From Choanephora cucurbitarum (taxonomy: Eukaryota; Mucoromycota; Mucoromycetes; Mucorales; Choanephoraceae), in assembly GCA_025331435.1 (NCBI GenBank), contig JAIWNI010000021.1, positions 1 through 64,000 on the forward strand: a DNA stretch of 64,000 bases, read 5' to 3'. The translations under genes and the position numbers were made by a program. The notes under the pieces are model-generated. The model was not told the origin of the DNA. It searched no databases and was given only the letters and a program-made list of their open reading frames with translations. Shown in pieces: positions 46,701 through 55,564 of the stretch. Position 1 is the first letter of the stretch. Every line of letters begins with the position of its first letter.

Positions 46701-48341
46701 CGTGTGGGTACTCATCACAAGTTGACCTCGGCCTATCATCCAAGAACCAACTCTAAGGTTGAACGGTTTAATGATGTGATCAAGACTATGCTTCGCAAGT
46801 ACGTTAATGGTGCCCTTCACCGCTGGGACGACTTTGTCAATGCTGCTCTTTGGGCCTCCAGAATCCGTGTCCATACCACGACCGGATTTAGCCCATTTTA
46901 TTTAACATATGGCCGTGAACCTCGTTTGCCTGGTGATCCTCTGTTACCTTATATCGACAAGAAGACCTTTGATGATAAGCGTACTGTTGCTGATATCACT
47001 TCGAGAGAACTTGCTGACTTAGGTCAACACCGTGCAGCGGCCGAGTTCCGAATGAAAGCAATGGCTGAGAAGGACAAAGACAAGTGGGATGCAAAAATCA
47101 AAAAGGTATCTTTTGAGACTGGTGATAAGGTCATGCTCACGCATGAAGGTCGTTATGGCCTAGAGCCCAAGTACAAAGGCCCATACGTAGTGGTTCAATC
47201 CTTCCCTGACTTTGGCACCTACAAGTTGCAGACCTTGGCTGGAGAACCACTACAGTCTTTGGTGCATGTTGACAGGATGCGGATTGCTAACGGCCATAAC
47301 TCTGACACTCCGTGGTATGATCCAGTTGTTGCTCGCCAAGAGTGGCGACAGGTCATGACCAACATTGGTCGTGCTGCTGTTGTCCCCGAAGTCCCACCTG
47401 TTGTTGTCACTGATGACTTAATTGTTGATGCTCCTGGTCCTATCTTGTCTACCTCTAACCCTTCTGTTGTTGATGATTTTATTTTGCCTGAACCCGTTCT
47501 GGTCGATCCTCTTGCTGACTCTGTTGTAATTACTTCGAGTGCTACTGATCTTGTTGGTACTGATCCAATTGGTGATAACGCTGTTGATCATGTCGATCCA
47601 GTTGAACCCAATACTACAGCTCTATCGAATAATGGTACTACTGTTGATTCTATCCTATCACCCGCTGTATCTATTTCTGCTGATTCTCGTCCATCTGACC
47701 ATATCATTGACATTGATCCTGAATTATTGGGTACTGATCCTACAGTGGACGTCGCTGATGACCCTATCATGCTGGATGCTTCTGATAACATCGATTCAGA
47801 TGTATTGGATTCTGCCCCTACTATGGATTCTGCACCTGACGTTGCACACAACGATTTACCTCAAACTCATACTACTGAAGAAGACGTCTTTGTGGATGCT
47901 TATACTGATCTACCCGACTCTCACTTCAATTTCGATATTGATGTTGAAGACGTACTTGATGATGATGTGCTTTTGCCTGCTCCTGATGTTACTTCTGATG
48001 CTCCTTCTACTCCTGCTTCTTCCTCTGTTACTGGTACTTCCTCTCAAAAAGTTCAGAGCCGAACTTCAAGCCAGGAGGGGGGTAATGTCGTAGAAAATAG
48101 CGATTCCAGGCACAAGCAACCTATTGAGGTCGAGTACAACCTGCCTTATAGGTATAATGCCAATAAGAGAAGGTTTAAACCTCAATTGTTGAACAAGAAA
48201 AGAAAGAAGATCCGTCTCAACCTAATTAGTATGAAGCTATTACCTTTAAGAAAAGTCAGACTGTCAACCGATTCGTCAAGACACAACAATCAATCAGCTT
48301 CAAGAATACAATCACTTCCTTCTTTATTTACAATAGTATAG
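43731..48341 (+). CDS. Pol, copy 1 (protease, reverse transcriptase, RNase H, integrase) with Asp-rich extension and LTR-encoded tail
   Basis: Open from 43731 to 48341 (about 1536 codons), overlapping gag by 37 nt in the -1 frame; no ATG opens it, so frameshifting or another recoding event is expected. Domains in order: a Cys-rich linker (ETCCSCQKH); aspartic protease with LIDSGASENYV (near 44130); reverse transcriptase with YLDDILIYSKS (near 45160); RNase H with ETDASDFGCGAVL (near 45620); integrase with its zinc-binding region ending CPACQ (near 46380), catalytic D..D..E in WHLDFVGEL, LTDRGSNF and PRTNSKVERF, then a GPY/F module (YKGPYVVVQ near 47180). From about 47390 to 48050 the protein is rich in Asp, Val, Pro, Ser and Thr. 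The last 85 codons lie in LTR2 and are Lys/Arg-rich. Copy-specific residues: Glu in VFQSELPG, Ser in CQVNSRPG, Ile in SVVITSS. Confidence 0.95.
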   Translation, partial: RQWFRIVKGFSLNLVDDQEVQLGEDSQNLPVNDDHVDETCCSCQKHNKVDSSASYSSVSNNAYCETKSAECNEQTSNVEVVKDSRTGVITELVPIIHPSEGLREEFQHLSELNVVATKLPLYQGSVNDTSVEVLIDSGASENYVSQTVARHAISSSPVYDRQVETAGGETTAIKEKVEVLLDLSGFKTKVIAYVFPTKFDVILGRTWLKEVDPRPDWSSDIWHIQSKDKKQKVKLIPSNDYRSAARPQLNYLISKKQAERSIRKGADSCLLFLNAIDHGDKNIGLEKEEYWDKLVQEFSSVFQSELPGLPPQRDVTHVIDTGDAKPISRPPFKMSPAELDELQKQIKELLKLGLIRPSASPWGAPVLFVKKKTGEMRMCIDYRALNSVTVRNNHPLPRIDECLDRLQGATYFTSLDLKSGYHQVRIKPEDVPKTAFNTRYGQFEFLVLPFGLTNAPPSFQSLMNKILGTYLDKFALVYLDDILIYSKSLDEHKKHVRLVLDKLKEAQLIANLKKCEFGKRELTFVGFDITSNGILPSRTKVEVLKSWPVLTNVQEVRSFIGLAQHYRRFIPGFASIASPLTDLTKGTGPKRRPIVWTKECQESFDKIKSLMVSAPVLQAPDMDKPFRVETDASDFGCGAVLLQPDNKEPPAWHPVAYESKKFSSAERNYPAQERELMGILHALRTWRCFLDGCRGGYKILTDHLPNCYLRTQEKMSPRLVRWMNELELYSPTIEYKPGKENNVADVLSRIGGPESDTADTSLEPEFLYAVWTMKNAPESIQNDWPLLYLNLDRVRSSELRKYLVDRQDKFIVKDNKVFHKVEIDDKQTIKAVPFVPFAARADLVARYHESNGHAGLGTMIKLFVPRFWWPSLKRDLKGWLKTCPACQVNSRPGHSHHDVMHPLKVPAAFDRWHLDFVGELPLTVKGNRWLLVAVDYATNWPIARAVPFATKETIADFIYEEIMMRFGCPSEILTDRGSNFNSELVNAYLKRVGTHHKLTSAYHPRTNSKVERFNDVIKTMLRKYVNGALHRWDDFVNAALWASRIRVHTTTGFSPFYLTYGREPRLPGDPLLPYIDKKTFDDKRTVADITSRELADLGQHRAAAEFRMKAMAEKDKDKWDAKIKKVSFETGDKVMLTHEGRYGLEPKYKGPYVVVQSFPDFGTYKLQTLAGEPLQSLVHVDRMRIANGHNSDTPWYDPVVARQEWRQVMTNIGRAAVVPEVPPVVVTDDLIVDAPGPILSTSNPSVVDDFILPEPVLVDPLADSVVITSSATDLVGTDPIGDNAVDHVDPVEPNTTALSNNGTTVDSILSPAVSISADSRPSDHIIDIDPELLGTDPTVDVADDPIMLDASDNIDSDVLDSAPTMDSAPDVAHNDLPQTHTTEEDVFVDAYTDLPDSHFNFDIDVEDVLDDDVLLPAPDVTSDAPSTPASSSVTGTSSQKVQSRTSSQEGGNVVENSDSRHKQPIEVEYNLPYRYNANKRRFKPQLLNKKRKKIRLNLISMKLLPLRKVRLSTDSSRHNNQSASRIQSLPSLFTIV
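48073..48082 (+). other. Polypurine tract, copy 1
   Basis: AGGAGGGGGG followed by TAA and the LTR start, as needed to prime plus-strand DNA synthesis. It lies inside the open pol frame, where it is translated as part of QEGGN. Equivalent tracts: 53972-53981 and 59870-59879. Confidence 0.85.
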
Positions 48342-48604
48342 ATATTTAGTTTAGAATAGAAAAAGTATAAATACCGTGTTGTTGAATATTGTAAGTTCTT
48401 TATCTTAGACTTACAATATAAAAGCACAGGTAAACATTGGAAAGAGAAATAAATAAAAGATCTTAGACTTACAATATAAAGCACAGCACAGCACAGTCTA
48501 CGTCACTGCCTTCTAGAACATTTCCCGGTAATCTCATTGGTTAGAAATCCTTCTAAAGTCACGTGACTATCCACAAACATCCTTAAGAAAATATCAAGAC
48601 GACA
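48086..48604 (+). repeat. LTR2 (shared by copies 1 and 2)
   Basis: 519 bp. Differs from the other three LTRs by one extra A in the first AATATAAAGC repeat (near 48421-48424) and a C-to-G change at 48459, which creates AGATCT. It serves as 3' LTR of copy 1 and 5' LTR of copy 2. Confidence 0.97.
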
Positions 48605-48802
48605 ATTGGTAGCATCTCCTGTCGTATCTCTGAACCTACTGCTTCCTGCCTGCCTCTGTGCTGTTTTATTGTTTGCCTCCGTGCTGTTTCTTTGATTTGC
48701 CTGTGTGCTGTTTAATTGGTTGTCCTGTACTGTTAGCTCTTAACTATTTGGTTGATTTTATCTATATTTGGTGTATTTTGATTAGTTTGATTTGAAGAAA
48801 AA

Positions 48803-49666
48803 ATGTCTGAAAATACCGCTTCCAACGCTATTGATAACTCCGCTCTTTTGGCTCTTGTGCAAGAATTCACTAAGGCTTTGAATCTCAACAATGGTGGTAA
48901 CCGACCTCCTCGTACCACAGAACCACCCACTTACGATGGTAGTCGTGATGCCATGGTTATCGACTCTTGGATCCGCACTTTCGAACGGTATACTGATTTT
49001 CAAGGATGGGATCCTGTTCAAAAGAAAAGATATGCTGTAACTTTGCTTCGTGGCCGTGCCGACACCTGGTACCGTACTCTTGAAACCAGGAATGATGAAC
49101 CTGAAAACTGGTTGGTGTTCAAGAGAGAATTGGTCGAATTCTTCCGTCCCGACGACTCTGTACGACTTGCTCGTGATAGGTTGGCAGCCTATCGCCAAAT
49201 GGGTTCCCTAAATGACTATGTAAATGGCTTCATGGATATCATTGCGGCTATCCCTGGGATTACTGAAGACGAATCATGCGACAAGTTCATGCGTGGTTTG
49301 TCTAACCGTGACACTCGGTCTCAAGTACGTCAAGCCCAAGCTGTTTCCTTGAGAGAGGCTATTCGTGTCGCCATCGCTCATGACAGTGCGATCCACGAGA
49401 ATCCATCGTTTTACCGTCGCAATAATCATGGCTCGTTCAACCTCAATCGTAACTCTGTGCCTCAAGGTCCTTATGCCGGTGAACCTATGGATCTCAGTGT
49501 GATGTCTTCCTCCCGTGGTAATGTGCGCTGTCACTACTGTGGCAAGACAGGCCATATTCGACGTCATTGCAAGGTCCGCAGTGAGGATATCCGTAAGCTT
49601 GAACAAGACCGTTATCGTCAGGTGAATAAAGGCAATGGTTCCGGATCGTCAAAGGATTTTCATTAA
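48803..49666 (+). CDS. Gag, copy 2
   Basis: 287 aa, identical in sequence to the copy 1 protein, with intact capsid-like domain and zinc knuckle. No stop or frameshift. The pol frame opens at 49630, inside its last codons. Confidence 0.96.
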   Translation: MSENTASNAIDNSALLALVQEFTKALNLNNGGNRPPRTTEPPTYDGSRDAMVIDSWIRTFERYTDFQGWDPVQKKRYAVTLLRGRADTWYRTLETRNDEPENWLVFKRELVEFFRPDDSVRLARDRLAAYRQMGSLNDYVNGFMDIIAAIPGITEDESCDKFMRGLSNRDTRSQVRQAQAVSLREAIRVAIAHDSAIHENPSFYRRNNHGSFNLNRNSVPQGPYAGEPMDLSVMSSSRGNVRCHYCGKTGHIRRHCKVRSEDIRKLEQDRYRQVNKGNGSGSSKDFH

Positions 49667-52600
49667 ACCTAGTTGATGACCAGGAAGTTCAACTAGGTGA
49701 AGATTCTCAAAATCTTCCTGTTAATGATGACCATGTAGATGAAACTTGTTGTTCTTGTCAAAAACATAATAAAGTTGATTCTTCTGCCTCTTATTCTTCT
49801 GTCTCTAATAATGCTTATTGTGAAACTAAGTCTGCTGAGTGTAATGAACAAACTAGTAATGTTGAAGTTGTCAAGGATTCTAGAACTGGTGTAATTACGG
49901 AATTGGTACCTATCATTCATCCAAGTGAAGGCCTTCGTGAAGAATTTCAGCATCTGTCTGAATTGAATGTTGTGGCAACAAAATTACCTTTGTACCAAGG
50001 CTCAGTAAATGATACTAGCGTAGAAGTGTTGATCGACAGTGGTGCAAGCGAGAATTATGTTTCTCAAACCGTTGCTAGACATGCTATTTCTTCTAGTCCA
50101 GTCTATGATCGACAAGTTGAGACAGCTGGTGGCGAAACAACTGCGATCAAAGAGAAAGTCGAAGTCCTACTTGACTTGAGCGGTTTCAAGACCAAAGTCA
50201 TTGCCTATGTGTTTCCTACAAAGTTCGATGTAATACTGGGTAGAACTTGGTTGAAAGAAGTCGATCCGCGTCCCGACTGGTCAAGCGATATTTGGCATAT
50301 CCAAAGCAAGGACAAGAAACAAAAGGTGAAACTGATCCCGTCGAACGATTATCGTAGTGCAGCACGTCCTCAGCTCAACTACTTGATCTCAAAGAAGCAA
50401 GCTGAGAGAAGTATTAGAAAGGGCGCTGACAGTTGTTTGTTGTTTCTTAACGCGATCGACCATGGTGATAAGAACATTGGCCTTGAAAAAGAAGAATATT
50501 GGGACAAACTGGTTCAAGAATTCTCCTCTGTGTTCCAAAGTGTATTGCCAGGTTTGCCGCCACAACGTGACGTAACTCACGTCATTGATACTGGTGACGC
50601 CAAGCCTATCAGCAGACCACCTTTCAAGATGAGTCCTGCTGAGTTAGACGAGCTGCAGAAGCAAATCAAGGAATTGTTGAAACTTGGTCTGATCCGGCCT
50701 AGTGCCTCACCTTGGGGAGCACCTGTTCTGTTTGTAAAGAAGAAGACTGGTGAGATGCGAATGTGCATCGATTATCGGGCATTGAACAGTGTTACTGTCA
50801 GAAACAACCACCCTTTGCCTAGAATCGATGAGTGCCTAGACCGCCTGCAAGGTGCCACTTACTTCACAAGCCTCGATTTGAAGTCTGGATACCATCAAGT
50901 CCGTATCAAGCCTGAAGATGTGCCAAAAACGGCTTTTAATACTCGTTATGGTCAATTCGAGTTTCTGGTCTTACCTTTTGGTCTCACCAATGCGCCACCA
51001 TCCTTTCAAAGCTTGATGAACAAGATCTTGGGCACTTATCTTGATAAGTTTGCATTGGTGTACCTGGACGACATTCTGATCTACAGCAAATCCTTGGATG
51101 AACATAAAAAACATGTACGACTGGTTTTGGATAAACTTAAAGAAGCTCAACTGATCGCCAATCTTAAGAAATGTGAATTTGGTAAACGGGAACTAACCTT
51201 TGTTGGATTTGACATTACCTCAAATGGAATTCTGCCAAGTCGTACGAAGGTGGAAGTCTTGAAATCATGGCCTGTGCTGACCAATGTTCAAGAAGTGCGT
51301 TCTTTCATTGGACTCGCGCAACACTACCGGCGTTTTATCCCTGGTTTTGCCTCCATCGCTTCCCCTCTCACTGACTTAACGAAAGGCACTGGTCCCAAAC
51401 GTCGGCCTATCGTCTGGACAAAAGAATGCCAAGAAAGCTTTGACAAGATCAAGTCGCTCATGGTCTCTGCTCCCGTTTTGCAAGCTCCAGATATGGATAA
51501 GCCATTCCGAGTAGAAACAGATGCATCTGATTTCGGATGTGGTGCTGTTCTTCTACAGCCTGACAATAAGGAACCTCCTGCTTGGCATCCAGTAGCCTAT
51601 GAATCTAAGAAATTTTCGTCTGCAGAGCGCAATTACCCTGCTCAAGAACGAGAATTGATGGGTATATTGCATGCTCTTCGCACTTGGCGCTGTTTTCTGG
51701 ATGGTTGTCGAGGCGGATACAAGATCTTGACCGACCATTTACCCAACTGTTACTTGCGTACACAGGAAAAAATGAGTCCAAGACTAGTCAGATGGATGAA
51801 CGAGTTGGAATTATATTCACCCACAATAGAATATAAACCCGGAAAAGAAAACAACGTAGCCGATGTTCTTTCCAGAATTGGTGGTCCCGAATCTGACACT
51901 GCTGACACCTCTTTGGAACCTGAATTCTTGTACGCTGTCTGGACAATGAAGAATGCGCCTGAATCCATTCAGAATGACTGGCCACTTCTCTACTTGAATC
52001 TTGATCGAGTACGATCCTCAGAATTACGCAAGTACTTGGTAGATCGACAAGACAAGTTTATTGTCAAGGACAATAAAGTGTTCCACAAGGTTGAAATTGA
52101 TGATAAACAGACCATCAAGGCTGTCCCATTTGTACCCTTTGCTGCTAGAGCCGATCTGGTGGCACGTTACCATGAGTCAAATGGACATGCTGGCTTGGGT
52201 ACTATGATCAAACTGTTTGTACCTCGTTTTTGGTGGCCCAGTCTGAAGCGTGACCTAAAAGGATGGTTAAAAACTTGTCCAGCTTGTCAGGTTAACAATC
52301 GTCCTGGTCACTCCCATCATGATGTTATGCATCCGCTTAAGGTACCAGCCGCCTTTGACCGTTGGCATTTAGACTTTGTTGGTGAATTACCTTTAACCGT
52401 AAAAGGCAACCGCTGGCTACTCGTTGCTGTGGATTACGCCACAAATTGGCCTATTGCTCGTGCTGTACCGTTTGCCACTAAAGAAACCATCGCTGATTTT
52501 ATATATGAAGAAATCATGATGCGTTTTGGTTGTCCTTCGGAGATCCTCACTGACCGCGGTTCTAACTTCAATAGTGAATTAGTTAATGCGTATCTGAAAC

Positions 52601-54240
52601 GTGTGGGTACTCACCACAAGTTGACCTCGGCCTATCATCCAAGAACCAACTCTAAGGTTGAACGGTTTAATGATGTGATCAAGACTATGCTTCGCAAGTA
52701 CGTTAATGGTGCCCTTCACCGCTGGGACGACTTTGTCAATGCTGCTCTTTGGGCCTCCAGAATCCGTGTCCATACCACGACCGGATTTAGCCCATTTTAT
52801 TTAACATATGGCCGTGAACCTCGTTTGCCTGGTGATCCTCTGTTACCTTATATCGACAAGAAGACCTTTGATGATAAGCGTACTGTTGCTGATATCACTT
52901 CGAGAGAACTTGCTGACTTAGGTCAACACCGTGCAGCGGCCGAGTTCCGAATGAAAGCAATGGCTGAGAAGGACAAAGACAAGTGGGATGCAAAAATCAA
53001 AAAGGTATCTTTTGAGACTGGTGATAAGGTCATGCTCACGCATGAAGGTCGTTATGGCCTAGAGCCCAAGTACAAAGGCCCATACGTAGTGGTTCAATCC
53101 TTCCCTGACTTTGGCACCTACAAGTTGCAGACCTTGGCTGGAGAACCACTACAGTCTTTGGTGCATGTTGACAGGATGCGGATTGCTAACGGCCATAACT
53201 CTGACACTCCGTGGTATGATCCAGTTGTTGCTCGCCAAGAGTGGCGACAGGTCATGACCAACATTGGTCGTGCTGCTGTTGTCCCCGAAGTCCCACCTGT
53301 TGTTGTCACTGATGACTTAATTGTTGATGCTCCTGGTCCTATCTTGTCTACCTCTAACCCTTCTGTTGTTGATGATTTTATTTTGCCTGAACCCGTTCTG
53401 GTCGATCCTCTTGCTGACTCTGTTGTAACTACTTCGAGTGCTACTGATCTTGTTGGTACTGATCCAATTGGTGATAACGCTGTTGATCATGTCGATCCAG
53501 TTGAACCCAATACTACAGCTCTGTCGAATAATGGTACTACTGTTGATTCTATCCTATCACCCGCTGTATCTATTTCTGCTGATTCTCGTCCATCTGACCA
53601 TATCATTGACATTGATCCTGAATTATTGGGTACTGATCCTACAGTGGACGTCGCTGATGACCCTATCATGCTGGATGCTTCTGATAACATCGATTCAGAT
53701 GTATTGGATTCTGCCCCTACTATGGATTCTGCACCTGACGTTGCACACAACGATTTACCTCAAACTCATACTACTGAAGAAGACGTCTTTGTGGATGCTT
53801 ATACTGATCTACCCGACTCTCACTTCAATTTCGATATTGATGTTGAAGACGTACTTGATGATGATGTGCTTTTGCCTGCTCCTGATGTTACTTCTGATGC
53901 TCCTTCTACTCCTGCTTCTTCCTCTGTTACTGGTACTTCCTCTCAAAAAGTTCAGAGCCGAACTTCAAGCCAGGAGGGGGGTAATGTCGTAGAAAATAGC
54001 GATTCCAGGCACAAGCAACCTATTGAGGTCGAGTACAACCTGCCTTATAGGTATAATGCCAATAAGAGAAGGTTTAAACCTCAATTGTTGAACAAGAAAA
54101 GAAAGAAGATCCGTCTCAACCTAATTAGTATGAAGCTATTACCTTTAAGAAAAGTCAGACTGTCAACCGATTCGTCAAGACACAACAATCAATCAGCTTC
54201 AAGAATACAATCACTTCCTTCTTTATTTACAATAGTATAG
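49630..54240 (+). CDS. Pol, copy 2
   Basis: Same organisation as copy 1, uninterrupted, ending 256 nt inside LTR3. Differs from copy 1 at three residues: Val for Glu in the region before reverse transcriptase (VFQSVLPG), Asn for Ser after the integrase zinc site (CQVNNRPG), Thr for Ile in the Asp-rich extension (SVVTTSS). None touches a catalytic residue. Confidence 0.95.
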   Translation, partial: RQWFRIVKGFSLNLVDDQEVQLGEDSQNLPVNDDHVDETCCSCQKHNKVDSSASYSSVSNNAYCETKSAECNEQTSNVEVVKDSRTGVITELVPIIHPSEGLREEFQHLSELNVVATKLPLYQGSVNDTSVEVLIDSGASENYVSQTVARHAISSSPVYDRQVETAGGETTAIKEKVEVLLDLSGFKTKVIAYVFPTKFDVILGRTWLKEVDPRPDWSSDIWHIQSKDKKQKVKLIPSNDYRSAARPQLNYLISKKQAERSIRKGADSCLLFLNAIDHGDKNIGLEKEEYWDKLVQEFSSVFQSVLPGLPPQRDVTHVIDTGDAKPISRPPFKMSPAELDELQKQIKELLKLGLIRPSASPWGAPVLFVKKKTGEMRMCIDYRALNSVTVRNNHPLPRIDECLDRLQGATYFTSLDLKSGYHQVRIKPEDVPKTAFNTRYGQFEFLVLPFGLTNAPPSFQSLMNKILGTYLDKFALVYLDDILIYSKSLDEHKKHVRLVLDKLKEAQLIANLKKCEFGKRELTFVGFDITSNGILPSRTKVEVLKSWPVLTNVQEVRSFIGLAQHYRRFIPGFASIASPLTDLTKGTGPKRRPIVWTKECQESFDKIKSLMVSAPVLQAPDMDKPFRVETDASDFGCGAVLLQPDNKEPPAWHPVAYESKKFSSAERNYPAQERELMGILHALRTWRCFLDGCRGGYKILTDHLPNCYLRTQEKMSPRLVRWMNELELYSPTIEYKPGKENNVADVLSRIGGPESDTADTSLEPEFLYAVWTMKNAPESIQNDWPLLYLNLDRVRSSELRKYLVDRQDKFIVKDNKVFHKVEIDDKQTIKAVPFVPFAARADLVARYHESNGHAGLGTMIKLFVPRFWWPSLKRDLKGWLKTCPACQVNNRPGHSHHDVMHPLKVPAAFDRWHLDFVGELPLTVKGNRWLLVAVDYATNWPIARAVPFATKETIADFIYEEIMMRFGCPSEILTDRGSNFNSELVNAYLKRVGTHHKLTSAYHPRTNSKVERFNDVIKTMLRKYVNGALHRWDDFVNAALWASRIRVHTTTGFSPFYLTYGREPRLPGDPLLPYIDKKTFDDKRTVADITSRELADLGQHRAAAEFRMKAMAEKDKDKWDAKIKKVSFETGDKVMLTHEGRYGLEPKYKGPYVVVQSFPDFGTYKLQTLAGEPLQSLVHVDRMRIANGHNSDTPWYDPVVARQEWRQVMTNIGRAAVVPEVPPVVVTDDLIVDAPGPILSTSNPSVVDDFILPEPVLVDPLADSVVTTSSATDLVGTDPIGDNAVDHVDPVEPNTTALSNNGTTVDSILSPAVSISADSRPSDHIIDIDPELLGTDPTVDVADDPIMLDASDNIDSDVLDSAPTMDSAPDVAHNDLPQTHTTEEDVFVDAYTDLPDSHFNFDIDVEDVLDDDVLLPAPDVTSDAPSTPASSSVTGTSSQKVQSRTSSQEGGNVVENSDSRHKQPIEVEYNLPYRYNANKRRFKPQLLNKKRKKIRLNLISMKLLPLRKVRLSTDSSRHNNQSASRIQSLPSLFTIV

Positions 54241-54502
54241 ATATTTAGTTTAGAATAGAAAAAGTATAAATACCGTGTTGTTGAATATTGTAAGTTCTTT
54301 ATCTTAGACTTACAATATAAAGCACAGGTAAACATTGGAAAGAGAAATAAATAAAACATCTTAGACTTACAATATAAAGCACAGCACAGCACAGTCTACG
54401 TCACTGCCTTCTAGAACATTTCCCGGTAATCTCATTGGTTAGAAATCCTTCTAAAGTCACGTGACTATCCACAAACATCCTTAAGAAAATATCAAGACGA
54501 CA
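53985..54502 (+). repeat. LTR3 (shared by copies 2 and 3)
   Basis: 518 bp, matching LTR1 and LTR4 by eye. Its return to the LTR1 sequence, between units that differ from copy 1 inside, shows that variants are not simply nested along the array. Confidence 0.97.
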
Positions 54503-54700
54503 ATTGGTAGCATCTCCTGTCGTATCTCTGAACCTACTGCTTCCTGCCTGCCTCTGTGCTGTTTTATTGTTTGCCTCCGTGCTGTTTCTTTGATTTGCCT
54601 GTGTGCTGTTTAATTGGTTGTCCTGTACTGTTAGCTCTTAACTATTTGGTTGATTTTATCTATATTTGGTGTATTTTGATTAGTTTGATTTGAAGAAAAA

Positions 54701-55564
54701 ATGTCTGAAAATACCGCTTCCAACGCTATTGATAACTCCGCTCTTTTGGCTCTTGTGCAAGAATTCACTAAGGCTTTGAATCTCAACAATGGTGGTAACC
54801 GACCTCCTCGTACCACAGAACCACCCACTTACGATGGTAGTCGTGATGCCATGGTTATCGACTCTTGGATCCGCACTTTCGAACGGTATACTGATTTTCA
54901 AGGATGGGATCCTGTTCAAAAGAAAAGATATGCTGTAACTTTGCTTCGTGGCCGTGCCGACACCTGGTACCGTACTCTTGAAACCAGGAATGATGAACCT
55001 GAAAACTGGTTGGTGTTCAAGAGAGAATTGGTCGAATTCTTCCGTCCCGACGACTCTGTACGACTTGCTCGTGATAGGTTGGCAGCCTATCGCCAAATGG
55101 GTTCCCTAAATGACTATGTAAATGGCTTCATGGATATCATTGCGGCTATCCCTGGGATTACTGAAGACGAATCATGCGACAAGTTCATGCGTGGTTTGTC
55201 TAACCGTGACACTCGGTCTCAAGTACGTCAAGCCCAAGCTGTTTCCTTGAGAGAGGCTATTCGTGTCGCCATCGCTCATGACAGTGCGATCCACGAGAAT
55301 CCATCGTTTTACCGTCGCAATAATCATGGCTCGTTCAACCTCAATCGTAACTCTGTGCCTCAAGGTCCTTATGCCGGTGAACCTATGGATCTCAGTGTGA
55401 TGTCTTCCTCCCGTGGTAATGTGCGCTGTCACTACTGTGGCAAGACAGGCCATATTCGACGTCATTGCAAGGTCCGCAGTGAGGATATCCGTAAGCTTGA
55501 ACAAGACCGTTATCGTCAGGTGAATAAAGGCAATGGTTCCGGATCGTCAAAGGATTTTCATTAA
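54701..55564 (+). CDS. Gag, copy 3
   Basis: 287 aa, identical to the other two copies. Intact; the overlapping pol frame opens at 55528. Confidence 0.96.
   Translation: MSENTASNAIDNSALLALVQEFTKALNLNNGGNRPPRTTEPPTYDGSRDAMVIDSWIRTFERYTDFQGWDPVQKKRYAVTLLRGRADTWYRTLETRNDEPENWLVFKRELVEFFRPDDSVRLARDRLAAYRQMGSLNDYVNGFMDIIAAIPGITEDESCDKFMRGLSNRDTRSQVRQAQAVSLREAIRVAIAHDSAIHENPSFYRRNNHGSFNLNRNSVPQGPYAGEPMDLSVMSSSRGNVRCHYCGKTGHIRRHCKVRSEDIRKLEQDRYRQVNKGNGSGSSKDFH

Larger units (their letters stand above)
42188..48604 (+). mobile_element. Ty3/Gypsy LTR retrotransposon, copy 1
   Basis: Complete element bounded by LTR1 and LTR2. Order is LTR, primer-binding site, gag, then protease, reverse transcriptase, RNase H and integrase in pol, with integrase after RNase H as in Ty3/Gypsy (Metaviridae-like) elements. 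Copy 1 differs from copies 2 and 3 at 5 internal positions I could find (44644, 46399, 46715, 47530, 47624). No reading frame is broken. No chromodomain is visible after the GPY/F module. Confidence 0.97.
48086..54502 (+). mobile_element. Ty3/Gypsy LTR retrotransposon, copy 2
   Basis: Shares LTR2 with copy 1 and LTR3 with copy 3, with no host DNA between units. Its interior reads identical to copy 3. Both frames are intact. Sharing of LTRs means it cannot be a separate integration with its own target duplication; recombination between LTRs or cDNA is the likely origin. Confidence 0.97.

Noticed and set aside
47539..48093. 184-codon Leu-rich frame overlapping the end of pol (and copies at 53438 and 59336)
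   Set aside because: It is the out-of-frame reading of the Asp-rich extension (GAT-rich codons read as Leu/Ile); repeated only because the element is repeated.
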